A DNA stretch of 50,321 nt from Thiomargarita sp. (GCA_020718845.1 DYRG01000007.1:35908-86228), one strand, 5' to 3'; positions 26,399 to 35,178 are shown, numbered from the stretch's first letter. The notes: generated by a model not told the origin, from the sequence alone. Made by a program: numbers and translations.

Positions 26399-26658
26399 TG
26401 AACGTTCAAGCAACTGAGTTAAAAACTCGTTTAGGCAAATATCTTGATGCAGCGATCAAAGAACCCGTTTTTGTTGAAAAAAATGGCAGAAATACCGCCG
26501 TGATTATTTCTTTTGAAGAATATAATCACTTGTTAGAATTAGAAGATTTTTATTGGGGAATCAAAGCCTTAGAATCCGAAAAACAACCTTCTATCGACAA
26601 CGGGTTAGAATTCTTAAATCAAGTGATCAAAGATAAAGATATTAACTTCGAAACTTAA
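26398..26658 (+). CDS. Phd/YefM-family antitoxin
   Basis: An 86-residue antitoxin. The N-terminal Phd/YefM DNA-binding fold is MNVQATELKTRLGKYLDAAIK followed by EPVFVEKNGRNTAVIISFEEY. An acidic C-terminal tail should wrap the toxin. Overlap with the toxin stop suggests translational coupling. The protein should repress its own promoter with the toxin. Confidence 0.88.
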   Translation: MNVQATELKTRLGKYLDAAIKEPVFVEKNGRNTAVIISFEEYNHLLELEDFYWGIKALESEKQPSIDNGLEFLNQVIKDKDINFET

Positions 26659-26673
26659 CCCGTGATCAAATCA

Positions 26674-26689
26674 GCGTTCATCTGTGTTG
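26674..26689. repeat. Short ACACAGAT-family repeat
   Basis: GCGTTCATCTGTGTTG, one unit of the dispersed family, lies after the antitoxin gene and before CRISPR array 2. Confidence 0.6.
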
Positions 26690-26749
26690 CAAAAATGTCA
26701 TGCAAAAAAAGGCTTGCAATACTTTGAAAGCTATGCAATTATCTCACCA

Positions 26750-26992
26750 GTTGCAACCTACCTCGCCAGTGCAGGCGATTGAAACTAATTAGCAAATTCG
26801 CATACCCTAACTCTTCTGTTGCAACCTACCTCGCCAATGCAGGCGATTGAAACTAATTAGCAAATTCGCATACCCTAACTCTTCTGTTGCAACCTACCTC
26901 GCCAATGTAGGCGATTGAAACCAAAAATAAGTAAAGTTTTTCCTTCTTTTATAAGTCCTGTTGCAACCTACCTCGCCAATGCAGGCGATTTG
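26750..26992 (+). CRISPR. CRISPR array 2 with a duplicated spacer
   Basis: Repeats are at 26750-26785, 26818-26853, 26886-26921 and a corrupted last one from 26960 ending GGCGATTTGAT. Two repeats carry single changes (AATGCAGG to AGTGCAGG, and GCAGG to GTAGG). The spacers at 26786-26817 and 26854-26885 are identical 32-mers, and the third spacer is 38 bases. Same repeat family and orientation as array 1, so Cas6 from 23900 could process both. Confidence 0.94.
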
Positions 26993-27001
26993 ATCTAAAA
27001 G

Positions 27002-27040
27002 AAAAAGCCCTTTCTCTTGAATGGAGAAAAGGCTTTTTTT
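27002..27040 (+). terminator. Intrinsic terminator after CRISPR array 2
   Basis: AAAAAGCCCTTTCTC (27002-27016) pairs with GAGAAAAGGCTTTTT (27024-27038) with one mismatch and ends in Ts. Confidence 0.75.
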
Positions 27041-27123
27041 ATGGAGAATGGGAGAAATTACAAATCAATTTCAAATAACAGATTTTCTTGGTAGATATTC
27101 CCAAAAGTTTGTTTTAGTGGCAT

Positions 27124-27690
27124 TTATGATTTTTCTTTTGTTCCTACTTCATCTTGAACCTTACGACTAAATGACGATACTTTTAAACTTCCAATGATAT
27201 GATTTGCTCTCACCACAGAAACATCGACATTTACGACCCAAAATTTAATGGTGCTTTGTTGTAAGGTTTGCAAAAAATCCATTAATTGCTGAGAGTTAGC
27301 TTCAAATTTTAAAGATTGTGTTAATAACAACCATTCGCCCGTTTCAACAAATTCTGGCAAATCAACCGACGTTAAATTAATTTTTGAATTGCTCGCATAT
27401 TCTTTTAATAAACTTTGTGCACGCGCACTTACTAATGCTCGAGTTTCTCCATTCAATAAACTGCTTTCTGTGGTTTGAACTTGTTGAGAAATTGTTTGAA
27501 AATCTTGTTGCCATTTGTTCACTTCGGCTTTTAATAAATGCAATCGGGAAATTTCGGCTTTTTGTTTTTTGATTTTGTCAAGGATTTGATTACCTTCTTT
27601 CCAAATAAAGGGCGCGGCTTCAAATGGAATCACATACCCAAAAAATAGGATTCCCGCTAACCATAATGATTTCTGTTCTTTTTTAGTCAT
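27124..27690 (-). CDS. gspM: Type II secretion GspM-like inner membrane protein
   Basis: A 188-residue protein. A short cytoplasmic start is followed by one membrane helix (about residues 9-27) and a coiled coil (ILDKIKKQKAEISRLHLLKAEV). A ferredoxin-like periplasmic domain of the GspM/PilO type ends it (QSLKFEANSQQLMDFLQTLQQ, FWVVNVDVSV). It starts four bases after the gspL-like stop, so the two form a platform pair as in type II secretion. MshJ of MSHA pili has the same fold, so assignment between the two systems is open. Confidence 0.75.
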   Translation of the reverse strand: MTKKEQKSLWLAGILFFGYVIPFEAAPFIWKEGNQILDKIKKQKAEISRLHLLKAEVNKWQQDFQTISQQVQTTESSLLNGETRALVSARAQSLLKEYASNSKINLTSVDLPEFVETGEWLLLTQSLKFEANSQQLMDFLQTLQQSTIKFWVVNVDVSVVRANHIIGSLKVSSFSRKVQDEVGTKEKS

Positions 27691-27693
27691 GAT

Positions 27694-28932
27694 TTATTTG
27701 TTCTTCTGATTTTGGGGAAAGTATTTTTCGAGGTATTTTTTAACTTCCAAGCCATTTAATTTGAAAGAAATCCCGAATTTACCTGTTCCGCCTTGGCTGT
27801 CGAATTGGCGATTGAAGGCGACTTCGCTAAAGGCTGAATTTTGCGAGAGTTTTTCTAAAATGCTGCTTGGATCAGAAGTCATGCCTTCGATTTCAACGTG
27901 ACCCACATCCACTTTTAAGCGCGTCAACCAAGAATTTTTAGGAATTGCTTCATTTAAGTAGTTCAATAAACTTAAAATATCTTGGTTTGGAAAGTTTATG
28001 ATCGGTGAAATTTTATCTTCTAATTCAATAACTTGCGAACGAACTTGATTAATATCTTTGGTTTCTGCTTGCAAGCGTTTCAAACGTTTGTCGACTTTGT
28101 CGATGTAATTCCACGACCAAAACGTCGCCCAAATCGCAATTAACCCACAAACCACGCCTAAGGCTTTGACTCCTAACCATTTTTGACGACGACGTGCTGC
28201 AAGTTGGGCTTGTTCAGCGAGCGGCGGCGTAAAACCATGTCGAAAAATCTCTGGCAATAAATGTTCATGTGCGTGTAACCATTTGGTTGTATTGTCTTTT
28301 ATTTGTAAAGTCGGCGAATTTTGAAAAGGTTGCGTGATTTGATCAAATTGTTCACAGAAATGCGGATCATCGTATTCTTCTCGCGTTAAAGTCAACCAAT
28401 TTGCAAGCTGTTGATTTTGATATGAAATAAAAGAAACTAATTCATTATCTTGATCAAAAACTTGTGAAGTTTTATCCGCAATCGCCGCCAATGGTCGAGG
28501 CAAAAGCAAATTTAAAGATAATCCCACTTGTGAAAACGCACTAAATAATGAATCTGCGTAACCTGATGATAACCAAAGAATTGTGTACATTCCGTCGGGG
28601 CGAACTGTCGGCGGAATGCTCATCAAAAGTTTTTCAGTCACACCAGGCAATAATTGGGGCAATTGCAATCGCAGCGCATTCGCCAAATTTGCTTGCGCAA
28701 CGCCCGGTAAATGCACGCTGGTCGCCACAAACGCCGATGGCGGCAAAAATAACGCGACAGGTTTATTCCACTGCGGAAGCAAACGTCGAGCGGTCTGTGC
28801 GACTTGGACGGGATCGTTGGGATCGATCAAAAGTTGGTGTTGCCCGTTTTGCACGTCAATCAACGCATCATCATGGAGCAACAAACTTCGCAACACGGTC
28901 GGTGCATGAACTAAAAAAAATAGTTTTTTCAT
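27694..28932 (-). CDS. gspL: Type II secretion GspL-like protein (PilM/PilN-type)
   Basis: A 412-residue protein. The cytoplasmic half (residues 1-245) is a degenerate actin-like GspL/PilM domain. A membrane helix (VKALGVVCGLIAIWATFWSW) follows, then a coiled coil and a PilN-like periplasmic domain ending near WLTRLKVDVGHVEIEGMTSDPSSIL. The start is ATG 28932, where ATGA overlaps the lptM stop. A longer frame from 28989 covers lptM and is rejected. It pairs with the following gspM gene. Confidence 0.75.
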   Translation of the reverse strand: MKKLFFLVHAPTVLRSLLLHDDALIDVQNGQHQLLIDPNDPVQVAQTARRLLPQWNKPVALFLPPSAFVATSVHLPGVAQANLANALRLQLPQLLPGVTEKLLMSIPPTVRPDGMYTILWLSSGYADSLFSAFSQVGLSLNLLLPRPLAAIADKTSQVFDQDNELVSFISYQNQQLANWLTLTREEYDDPHFCEQFDQITQPFQNSPTLQIKDNTTKWLHAHEHLLPEIFRHGFTPPLAEQAQLAARRRQKWLGVKALGVVCGLIAIWATFWSWNYIDKVDKRLKRLQAETKDINQVRSQVIELEDKISPIINFPNQDILSLLNYLNEAIPKNSWLTRLKVDVGHVEIEGMTSDPSSILEKLSQNSAFSEVAFNRQFDSQGGTGKFGISFKLNGLEVKKYLEKYFPQNQKNK

Positions 28933-29036
28933 GGAGTTACAGTGGTTTTGGGTGGGTCGGGCAAATAAAGCGCGCCTTTTTGACCACACGCACTCAAACC
29001 AAGCATTAATAACAATAGTAGTAAAATCTTAAACAT
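28929..29036 (-). CDS. lptM: LptM (YifL) small lipoprotein
   Basis: A 35-residue lipoprotein. MFKILLLLLLMLGLSACGQKG has a leucine-rich signal and lipobox LSAC, then GALYLPDPP, the hallmark of the LptM/YifL family (CGQKGPLYLP). LptM helps the LPS translocon LptD/E mature in the outer membrane. It lies divergent to cyaY as in E. coli, where the next gene is dapF. Here the next gene is gspL-like, with a 4-base overlap. Confidence 0.9.
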   Translation of the reverse strand: MFKILLLLLLMLGLSACGQKGALYLPDPPKTTVTP

Positions 29037-29104
29037 AGAGGAGTTTTGCAGAGGGTTAATTGATGTTACCATAGTAGCATTCTAACATAGCAGCAGAGGG
29101 GTTT

Positions 29105-29425
29105 ATGACAGAATCCGAGTTTAAGCGGCATTTGGAGGATACCTTAATTGCCGTTGAAGAGGCGATTGACGAAAGCGGCGCAGAAATCGACTTTGAAACC
29201 GAAGGCGGCGTGCTCACTTTACGCTTTCCAAACCGTTCAAAAATCATTATCAACGGTCAGCCTACTTTACAGCAATTATGGGTCGCTGCCAAATCCGGCG
29301 GATTCCACTTTAATTACGACGACACCGAGGGCGTTTGGAAAAATGAAACCGACCGCGAAGAACTCTTTTGTTTATTAGGGCGCATTTGCTCTGAACAAGC
29401 GGGGCATTCCATGAGTTTCACTTAA
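29105..29425 (+). CDS. cyaY: Frataxin-like iron protein CyaY
   Basis: A 106-residue bacterial frataxin that binds iron through an acidic ridge and modulates Fe-S cluster assembly by IscS. The N-terminal acidic helix (MTESEFKRHLEDTLIAVEEAIDE) and the sheet with GGVLTLRFPNRSKIIIN, QPTLQQLWVAAKSGGFHF are clear. Usual length. A strong terminator follows. Confidence 0.94.
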   Translation: MTESEFKRHLEDTLIAVEEAIDESGAEIDFETEGGVLTLRFPNRSKIIINGQPTLQQLWVAAKSGGFHFNYDDTEGVWKNETDREELFCLLGRICSEQAGHSMSFT

Positions 29426-29434
29426 TCTTTTTCA

Positions 29435-29469
29435 TTCCCACAAATTCACCGTTGTGGGAAGATTTTTTT
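29435..29469 (+). terminator. Terminator of cyaY
   Basis: TTCCCACAA (29435-29443) pairs with TTGTGGGAA (29452-29460), followed by GATTTTTTT, 10 bases after the stop. Confidence 0.85.
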
Positions 29470-29658
29470 CTGATATAGAAAAACCTAGGTTGGACTATAA
29501 GTCAAATACAAGGTCTACCCTGTTTAGAAGGATAATGTTTAGTCATTTTAAAAAGTTATGAAGGTTTATCGATGAATTTGTTATAAAGTTGTGCGAACAA
29601 AATCGCTTTGTTTTACTATATTAGAAATTTTAGATAAAGGAAAATCTTCGGAGATACC

Positions 29659-29910
29659 ATGAAAACACTCACGCTTTATTCACGAACGGGTTGCCATTTG
29701 TGCGAGCGCATGATTCACAACTTGATGATTTTACAGCAACAACACGTTTTTCAAGTTTTGGTGGTGGACATTGACGGCGATCCCAAATTACGCGAGCATT
29801 ACAACGAGCGAGTGCCTTTATTGGTGGCTGAAAAGGAAGAACTTTGCGAATATTGGTTAGAAAATGCGCCCATTTTGGAATATTTGCAACGTCATGAAGA
29901 TTGCCATTAA
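29659..29910 (+). CDS. Glutaredoxin-like (DUF836) protein
   Basis: An 83-residue thioredoxin-fold protein. The redox motif is Cys-His-Leu-Cys in SRTGCHLCERM and the cis-proline is in RVPLLVA. These are typical of the short glutaredoxin family DUF836. Start at 29659 with a GGAG ribosome site. It precedes the secretin gene by 9 bases and may share its transcript. Confidence 0.88.
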   Translation: MKTLTLYSRTGCHLCERMIHNLMILQQQHVFQVLVVDIDGDPKLREHYNERVPLLVAEKEELCEYWLENAPILEYLQRHEDCH

Positions 29911-29919
29911 AAACTTATC

Positions 29920-31620
29920 ATGTTGATTTATATCATATTTTTTATTATTTTATTAACGGGATGCGCCCCTCAACCGATGCAACCGTCATCGGGACATCTG
30001 CACAAACAAAGTGAAGCGCCTCCCGTGCCGCCCGCTAAAATCCCGCCGCCCGTTTTAAACGCACCGTATGTGCCGCCGCCGTCCGCTAAAACCCCTAAAA
30101 CTGAGCTTTTCACGGTCGTTGTCGATCAAGTCCCCGCGAAAGAATTGCTGTTTGCGCTCGCCCGCGATGCCAAATTAAACGTCGATATCGACCCGCGAAT
30201 TAAAGGCGTGGTTTCTATGAACGCCATCGATCAAACTTTACCGCAACTCCTTGATCGTATTGCAAAACAATTAGATTTGCGTTATGAATTAAAAAACAAT
30301 CAATTAACAATTTCCTTAGATTTACCTTATATCCAAACCTATAAAGTTGATTATGTCAATATAAGCCGTGACAGTGATAGTCGGGTTTCTGTTTCTACCC
30401 AAGTATCGAGTAGTAGCATTATTGGAACTGCAAGTGCTGGAGCAACAGGAACTGCAACAGGAAATAATTCACAAATTTCGGTTGTAGATATTTCAAAAAA
30501 TCGTTTCTGGGAAACCTTAGAAAAAAACATTAATGCGATTTTATTAACAGAGGAACGCTCGACAATTACTCGCCGCAAACAATTAAAAACTTCCTCAAAA
30601 ATAGATGAAGCAAATAGTGCTTCAAGATCAACCGATATGGAAGAAGAAAAAGAAGAAAAAGTGGTTCAAAATAATGTGATGGTGAGTCCAGAAAGTGGGA
30701 TGATTTCAGTTCGAGCAACTTCACGCCAACATAATGAAATTAAATCCTTTTTAGATAAAGTTGCGACTAGTGTTCAACGCCAAGTTCTTGTTGAAGCAAC
30801 TATTGTTGAAGTAATTTTAAATGATCAGTATCAATCAGGCATTAATTGGCAACGTTTAGGTGGAAAATTCAATATTATTCAAAACTTTAGCCAAATAAAC
30901 ACTGGAACTCCGCCTTTTTATGGGGTAAGTTATGCGGATAAAAATAGTGAAATTGGCGACGTTTCTGCGGCAATTAAATTATTAGAGAGTTTTGGAAATA
31001 CTAAAGTGCTTTCTAGCCCTAAAATTATGACATTAAATAATCAACCCGCTATTTTAAAAGTCGTTGATAATATTGTATATTTTAAAATTGATGTGCAGGA
31101 AAGTGAAGCAACTCAAAACAGTACACGGCGTATTACTTATGCAAGCAAAATGGAAACTATTCCTGAAGGTTTAATTATGAGCATTACACCGCAAATTAGC
31201 GCAGATGATAATGTAATGTTAAGTGTTCGTCCAACCATTACTCGCATTATTGGTTATAAAAACGATCCGAATCCCGCTTTAGGAGATGTTATAAGTCAAG
31301 TACCTGTTTTACAAGTTCGTGAAATTGAATCACTTTTGAAAATAAGAAGTGGTAATGTTGCAATGATTGGTGGTTTAATGCAAAACACTGCAAAACAAGG
31401 CACAGATGGCATTCCAGTTGTTTCAAAATTACCAATGGTTGGGGATTTGTTTAGCCAACGCGACGATCAATATAAGAAAAGCGAATTAGTGATCTTTCTT
31501 CGTCCCGTTGTAATTAAAGATGCTGCAATCAATGGCGATTTCCAAAATTATCGCCAATACCTCCCCGATTTAAATCAACTAGAAACCGCTCCCATTACCA
31601 ATATTCCTTTACCGAATTAG
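29920..31620 (+). CDS. mshL: Outer-membrane secretin, MshL/GspD-like
   Basis: A 566-residue lipoprotein secretin. The signal MLIYIIFFIILLTGC has a lipobox (Cys15) and is followed by a Pro-rich linker. The secretin short domain at about 60-130 reads VPAKELLFALARDAKLNVDIDPRIKG. An N-domain follows near 250-300 (SGMISVRATSRQHNEIKSFLDKV). The beta-barrel part has QVLVEATIVEVILND and VLSSPKIMTLNNQPAILKV, and GNVAMIGGLMQ ends the pore region. The YKVDYVNISRDSDSRVSVSTQ segment is typical of MSHA-pilus MshL. It forms the outer-membrane channel. No ribosome site is visible at the ATG. Confidence 0.82.
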   Translation: MLIYIIFFIILLTGCAPQPMQPSSGHLHKQSEAPPVPPAKIPPPVLNAPYVPPPSAKTPKTELFTVVVDQVPAKELLFALARDAKLNVDIDPRIKGVVSMNAIDQTLPQLLDRIAKQLDLRYELKNNQLTISLDLPYIQTYKVDYVNISRDSDSRVSVSTQVSSSSIIGTASAGATGTATGNNSQISVVDISKNRFWETLEKNINAILLTEERSTITRRKQLKTSSKIDEANSASRSTDMEEEKEEKVVQNNVMVSPESGMISVRATSRQHNEIKSFLDKVATSVQRQVLVEATIVEVILNDQYQSGINWQRLGGKFNIIQNFSQINTGTPPFYGVSYADKNSEIGDVSAAIKLLESFGNTKVLSSPKIMTLNNQPAILKVVDNIVYFKIDVQESEATQNSTRRITYASKMETIPEGLIMSITPQISADDNVMLSVRPTITRIIGYKNDPNPALGDVISQVPVLQVREIESLLKIRSGNVAMIGGLMQNTAKQGTDGIPVVSKLPMVGDLFSQRDDQYKKSELVIFLRPVVIKDAAINGDFQNYRQYLPDLNQLETAPITNIPLPN

Positions 31621-31862
31621 ATTGATATTTTATTTCACTTGCATTTTTTTCTTTGTTTAATAATAGGAGTTAAAGGCTTTGAACATTCCTCAACAAATCC
31701 CTTTCTGAGCACACATTTTTTCTTTCTTATATTTCTTTAGCGAATTAAAGATATTTTATTTCAACTTACATTTTTTTCTTTGTTTAATAATAGGAGTTAA
31801 AGGCTTTGAACGTTCCTCAACAAACCCCTTTCTGGGCGCATATTTTTCCTTTCTTAACGTGG
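31614..31862. repeat. Diverged tandem duplication upstream of and over the sulP start
   Basis: A unit of about 127 bases from the secretin stop region is repeated from about 31741. Both copies hold the same AATAATAGGAGTTAAAGGCT leader and TTG start (31679 and 31806) with NIPQQ/NVPQQ codons. In the first copy the Trp codon TGG is TGA, so it stops after nine codons, and a decayed copy remains. Confidence 0.85.
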
Positions 31863-33545
31863 TTTCCTACCTTAAATCGTTCGACAATTCAAGCAGATAT
31901 TATCGCTGGCATTACTGGAGCAATTATCGTTTTACCTCAAGGGGTTGCTTACGCGATGATTGCAGGTTTGCCGCCCGAATATGGTTTGTACGCGGCGATT
32001 GTTCCAGCTATTGTGGCGGGATTATTTGGATCGTCGTGGCATTTGATTTCAGGTCCAACCGTTGCAATGTCAATTGTGATTTTCACCGCATTAAGCCCAA
32101 TCGCAGAAGTTGGAAGTAAGGAATTTGTTCAATTAGCATTAACCCTCACTTTCTTAGCGGGCGTATTTCAATTTGTTTTAGGATTGGCGCGGATGGGAAC
32201 ATTAGTTAATTTTGTTTCACATTCGGTAGTTATTGGTTTCACGGCGGGCGCAGCAGTTCTTATTGGAACAAGTCAAATTAAAAACATCTTAGGCGTTGAA
32301 ATTCATGCGGAATCTTTCATTGAAACTTGGCATCAATTATTTAATGCACTTCCTCAAACTAATCTTTACGCATTCAGTGTTGCAATTGTTACCTTAATTG
32401 CTTCAATTTTATTTAAAATTTTCTTTCCAAAATTACCAGGTATGTTATTTGCGATGATTATTGGTGGATTAATGGCGATTGGTTTAGGTTCAGAAGCGCA
32501 TCATATTAAATTAGTTGGCGCATTACCTTCGCAATTACCACCCTTTTCTTTTCCAGAATTATCTTTAGAAAACATCAAGTTACTTGTGCCAAGTGCCTTA
32601 GCGATTGCAATGTTAGGATTAGTCGAAGCGGTTTCAATTGCTCGATCAGTTGCAACCCGTTCTCGTCAAATTATCGACGGAAACCAAGAGTTTATTGGGC
32701 AAGGTTTATCTAATATAGTGGGATCATTTTTCTCTGGTTACGCGGCATCGGGTTCTTTCACTCGAACAGGCGTGAATTATGAAGCGGGCGCGAAAACCCC
32801 TTTAGCGGCTGTTTTTGCTGGAATTTCTTTAGCATTAATTGTCTTATTAATTGCCCCTTTAACGGCTTATGTTCCTATCCCAAGTATGGCGGGAATTTTA
32901 TTAGTAGTTTCTTATGGATTGATCGACTTTCATCATATCAAAACAATCATTAAAACCAGTCATTCAGAAATCGCTATTTTATTAGTGACTTTCTTATCGA
33001 CATTATTTTTAGAATTAGAATTTGCGATTTATGTGGGCGTAATGTTGTCGTTAATTATTTATTTGAATCGCACTTCAAAACCGCGCATTATTACGCTTGC
33101 GCCTGATAGTGATGATATTAACCACCGTTTGATTAATATTCAAAAGAAAGAACTTCCTCAATGTCCACAGTGCAAAATCATTAGAATTGATGGTTCGTTG
33201 TTCTTTGGTGCGGTGAATTATATTGCAAAGAAACTACAAGACACGCCAGAACCTAACGTATTGATTATTAGCAGTAGTATTAACTTTATAGATGTTGCAG
33301 GCGCAGAAATGATCACGCAAGAAGCTCAGCGTCGACATGAAATCGGTGGAGGATTGTATTTTGTTAAATTGAAATCTCGAAACTGTGACATATTGAAACG
33401 CGGTGGATATTTGAAAGATTTGAGAGAAGATCATTTCTTTGAAAGCAAAGCAGAAGGTATTCAAGGCGTTTTTAATCGCTTAAACAAAAACATTTGCCAA
33501 ACTTGCACCGCACGCATTTTTAATGAATGTGCAAGCGTGAAATAA
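31806..33545 (+). CDS. SulP-family anion (sulfate) transporter with STAS domain
   Basis: A 579-residue SLC26/SulP transporter. The core has about 12-14 membrane helices. The signature is near the N-terminus (IAGITGAIIVLPQGVAYAMIAGLPPEYGLYAAIVPAI, positions about 30-66), with GSSWHLISGPTVAMS and GSFTRTGVNYEAGAKTPL later. A STAS domain at about 455-560 is followed by a Cys-rich tail (NICQTCTARIFNECAS). The start is a TTG at 31806 behind TAGGAG. The substrate could be sulfate, bicarbonate or another anion. No partner gene shows which. Confidence 0.92.
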   Translation: MNVPQQTPFWAHIFPFLTWFPTLNRSTIQADIIAGITGAIIVLPQGVAYAMIAGLPPEYGLYAAIVPAIVAGLFGSSWHLISGPTVAMSIVIFTALSPIAEVGSKEFVQLALTLTFLAGVFQFVLGLARMGTLVNFVSHSVVIGFTAGAAVLIGTSQIKNILGVEIHAESFIETWHQLFNALPQTNLYAFSVAIVTLIASILFKIFFPKLPGMLFAMIIGGLMAIGLGSEAHHIKLVGALPSQLPPFSFPELSLENIKLLVPSALAIAMLGLVEAVSIARSVATRSRQIIDGNQEFIGQGLSNIVGSFFSGYAASGSFTRTGVNYEAGAKTPLAAVFAGISLALIVLLIAPLTAYVPIPSMAGILLVVSYGLIDFHHIKTIIKTSHSEIAILLVTFLSTLFLELEFAIYVGVMLSLIIYLNRTSKPRIITLAPDSDDINHRLINIQKKELPQCPQCKIIRIDGSLFFGAVNYIAKKLQDTPEPNVLIISSSINFIDVAGAEMITQEAQRRHEIGGGLYFVKLKSRNCDILKRGGYLKDLREDHFFESKAEGIQGVFNRLNKNICQTCTARIFNECASVK

Positions 33546-33726
33546 CAAATTAGGTAATGTTAGAAACACTGTTTTTGTTGAAGTGTTCTTTAACATTCCT
33601 TAATTGAGATGCTACTTTGGTAGTGGTGCATTTACTGAATGATAATCTTTATATTTCAAGAAGTTAAGAGTAAGATTTCACATTATTTTGCATCGCTACT
33701 GAAATTAACCTTGCAGATCGTTAATT

Positions 33727-34914
33727 ATGAAATTATTAAAACAAAAACAACGTGGAGCGGTATTGATTTTGGTGTTGTGGACGGTTGCGCTTGCAACGTT
33801 ATTGGTTTCTACGATTGCATCAGAAGTGCGTTTGTCGGCGACGGCGGTTTTTTATCATCGAGCAGGCGTTGATAATCGAGCAAAATTGCTTAAAGTTGCT
33901 CAATATGCGCTGTTTGAAATTATGTTGCAACGAATGCCTCCCGAAGATGAGAAAAATCAAGAGCAACCTCAAAATAATCCTCAATCTATTTTAGTAAAAG
34001 AAGCAGAATCTCCTTTGTTGGATTTTAATGGGCAAGTTTTAGAAATGTCCCATCAACTGCCTGAAGGTGTAAAAGTGCGTATTTATGATCACGCAGGAAT
34101 GCTTAATATTCGACGTTTAACACCTCCCCAATGGCGCGATTTGTTTAAACATAAATTAGGCGAAGATAATCCAGAGAAACTTGATTCATTAATCCAATGC
34201 TGGGAAGATTGGTTAGATAATGATGATTTGAATCGTTTGAATGGCGCAGAAAAAGATTATTATTCAACATTAGAACTACCCTATGAACCGCGTAATGCAC
34301 TGCCTGAAACTGTCGATGAATTACGATTAATTAAAGGATTTGATGAACTATTTAAAGATGTTGATTTATTTAATATTTTTACAATATATGGTACATTAAA
34401 CGGCGTTAATCCCAATTATGCAACTGCCGAAACTTTATTGATGATCCCTGGTTTAAATGAAGAGAACGTTGAAAAAATTATCGGGTTGAGAAAAATCCAA
34501 GAAATTACATCAAATGCAGATTTGCAAGAATATATTCTACCCAACGATTTACAAAAAGCGACACCTTGGTTTCATTATGTGAAGACGGGAAGTAATTTTT
34601 ATACGATTGCCATTCAAATAGAATCCGAGCAAAAACCCGTTTTAAATGTCAATAAAAAAATTGAAGAAATGCCCAAAGAAAAAGTTGAGAAAAAACGGGA
34701 ATATGGTTATTTGATGACAGTTGAATCAAAAGGTTTTGCGTTGCCGCCGCGTATTTTAAGAATTGATCCCCAAGGTATTTTGCCAAGCACTCGTTTTGAA
34801 AACGCCGAACCACCCAAAAAATTAACGGGTGAGTTTGCTGATTCTAAAACGCCAAATCTATCAAATCCTCAAACAAATCCTCAAAGCGCGCCTAACCCTT
34901 TAATTAACAAATAA
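33727..34914 (+). CDS. gspK: Type II secretion minor pseudopilin GspK
   Basis: A 395-residue protein starting KQKQRGAVLILVLWTVALATLLVSTIA. This is a prepilin-peptidase site (Gly before AVLILV) lacking the usual Glu at +5, as is normal for GspK. Helix-hairpin-helix-like and alpha domains with LIQCWEDWLDNDDL and GVNPNYATAETLLMIPGL match GspK. A Pro/Asn-rich tail is extra. It would cap the pseudopilus tip with GspI/J. The other secretion genes in the window are the GspL/GspM pair and the secretin; the ATPase and main pilin are elsewhere. Confidence 0.85.
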   Translation: MKLLKQKQRGAVLILVLWTVALATLLVSTIASEVRLSATAVFYHRAGVDNRAKLLKVAQYALFEIMLQRMPPEDEKNQEQPQNNPQSILVKEAESPLLDFNGQVLEMSHQLPEGVKVRIYDHAGMLNIRRLTPPQWRDLFKHKLGEDNPEKLDSLIQCWEDWLDNDDLNRLNGAEKDYYSTLELPYEPRNALPETVDELRLIKGFDELFKDVDLFNIFTIYGTLNGVNPNYATAETLLMIPGLNEENVEKIIGLRKIQEITSNADLQEYILPNDLQKATPWFHYVKTGSNFYTIAIQIESEQKPVLNVNKKIEEMPKEKVEKKREYGYLMTVESKGFALPPRILRIDPQGILPSTRFENAEPPKKLTGEFADSKTPNLSNPQTNPQSAPNPLINK

Positions 34915-34952
34915 AAAAAATCCTGTTCCATTGAGGTCTCAGGAACAGGATT
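34913..34952 (-). terminator. Terminator acting on the minus strand after gspK
   Basis: AATCCTGTTCC (34919-34929) pairs perfectly with GGAACAGGATT (34942-34952). The T-run is on the minus strand (A-run at 34913-34920 on plus), so it best ends a leftward transcript coming from 34953-35178. It may also slow gspK readthrough. Confidence 0.75.
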
Positions 34953-35178
34953 CAAAGTTAAGCACACAATTTGGAGATGCCGAGGACAGAATATCTAAAA
35001 TCACCGATGGCGTATTGCAAAAACCGCTGAACGGTCAAAATTGCCAGACAAACGGTGCAGCGCACAAAATAAAGCCAACATCGATTGGTTAATTCAGGTA
35101 AAATTACGGACTTAACAATCATGTCCCCCAAAAGTCCTTTGAATATCAAAAGAAAGGATTTTATCACTCAGGTTTTCT
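34953..35178 (-). ncRNA. Possible leftward small RNA or very small protein gene
   Basis: A strong minus-strand terminator at 34913-34952 has no annotated gene feeding it. The minus strand here is open from GTG 35167 or ATG 35122 to a stop at 34958. It could encode about 54-69 hydrophobic, Cys-rich residues, but no well-spaced ribosome site is seen. A structured RNA of about 200 bases is the alternative. The same stretch is the 5' leader region of the DEAD-box helicase on the plus strand. Confidence 0.3.

Noticed and set aside
33546-33640. Terminator for sulP
   Set aside because: An imperfect stem (AATGTTAGAAACAC with GTGTTCTTTAACATT) exists but has no T-run.
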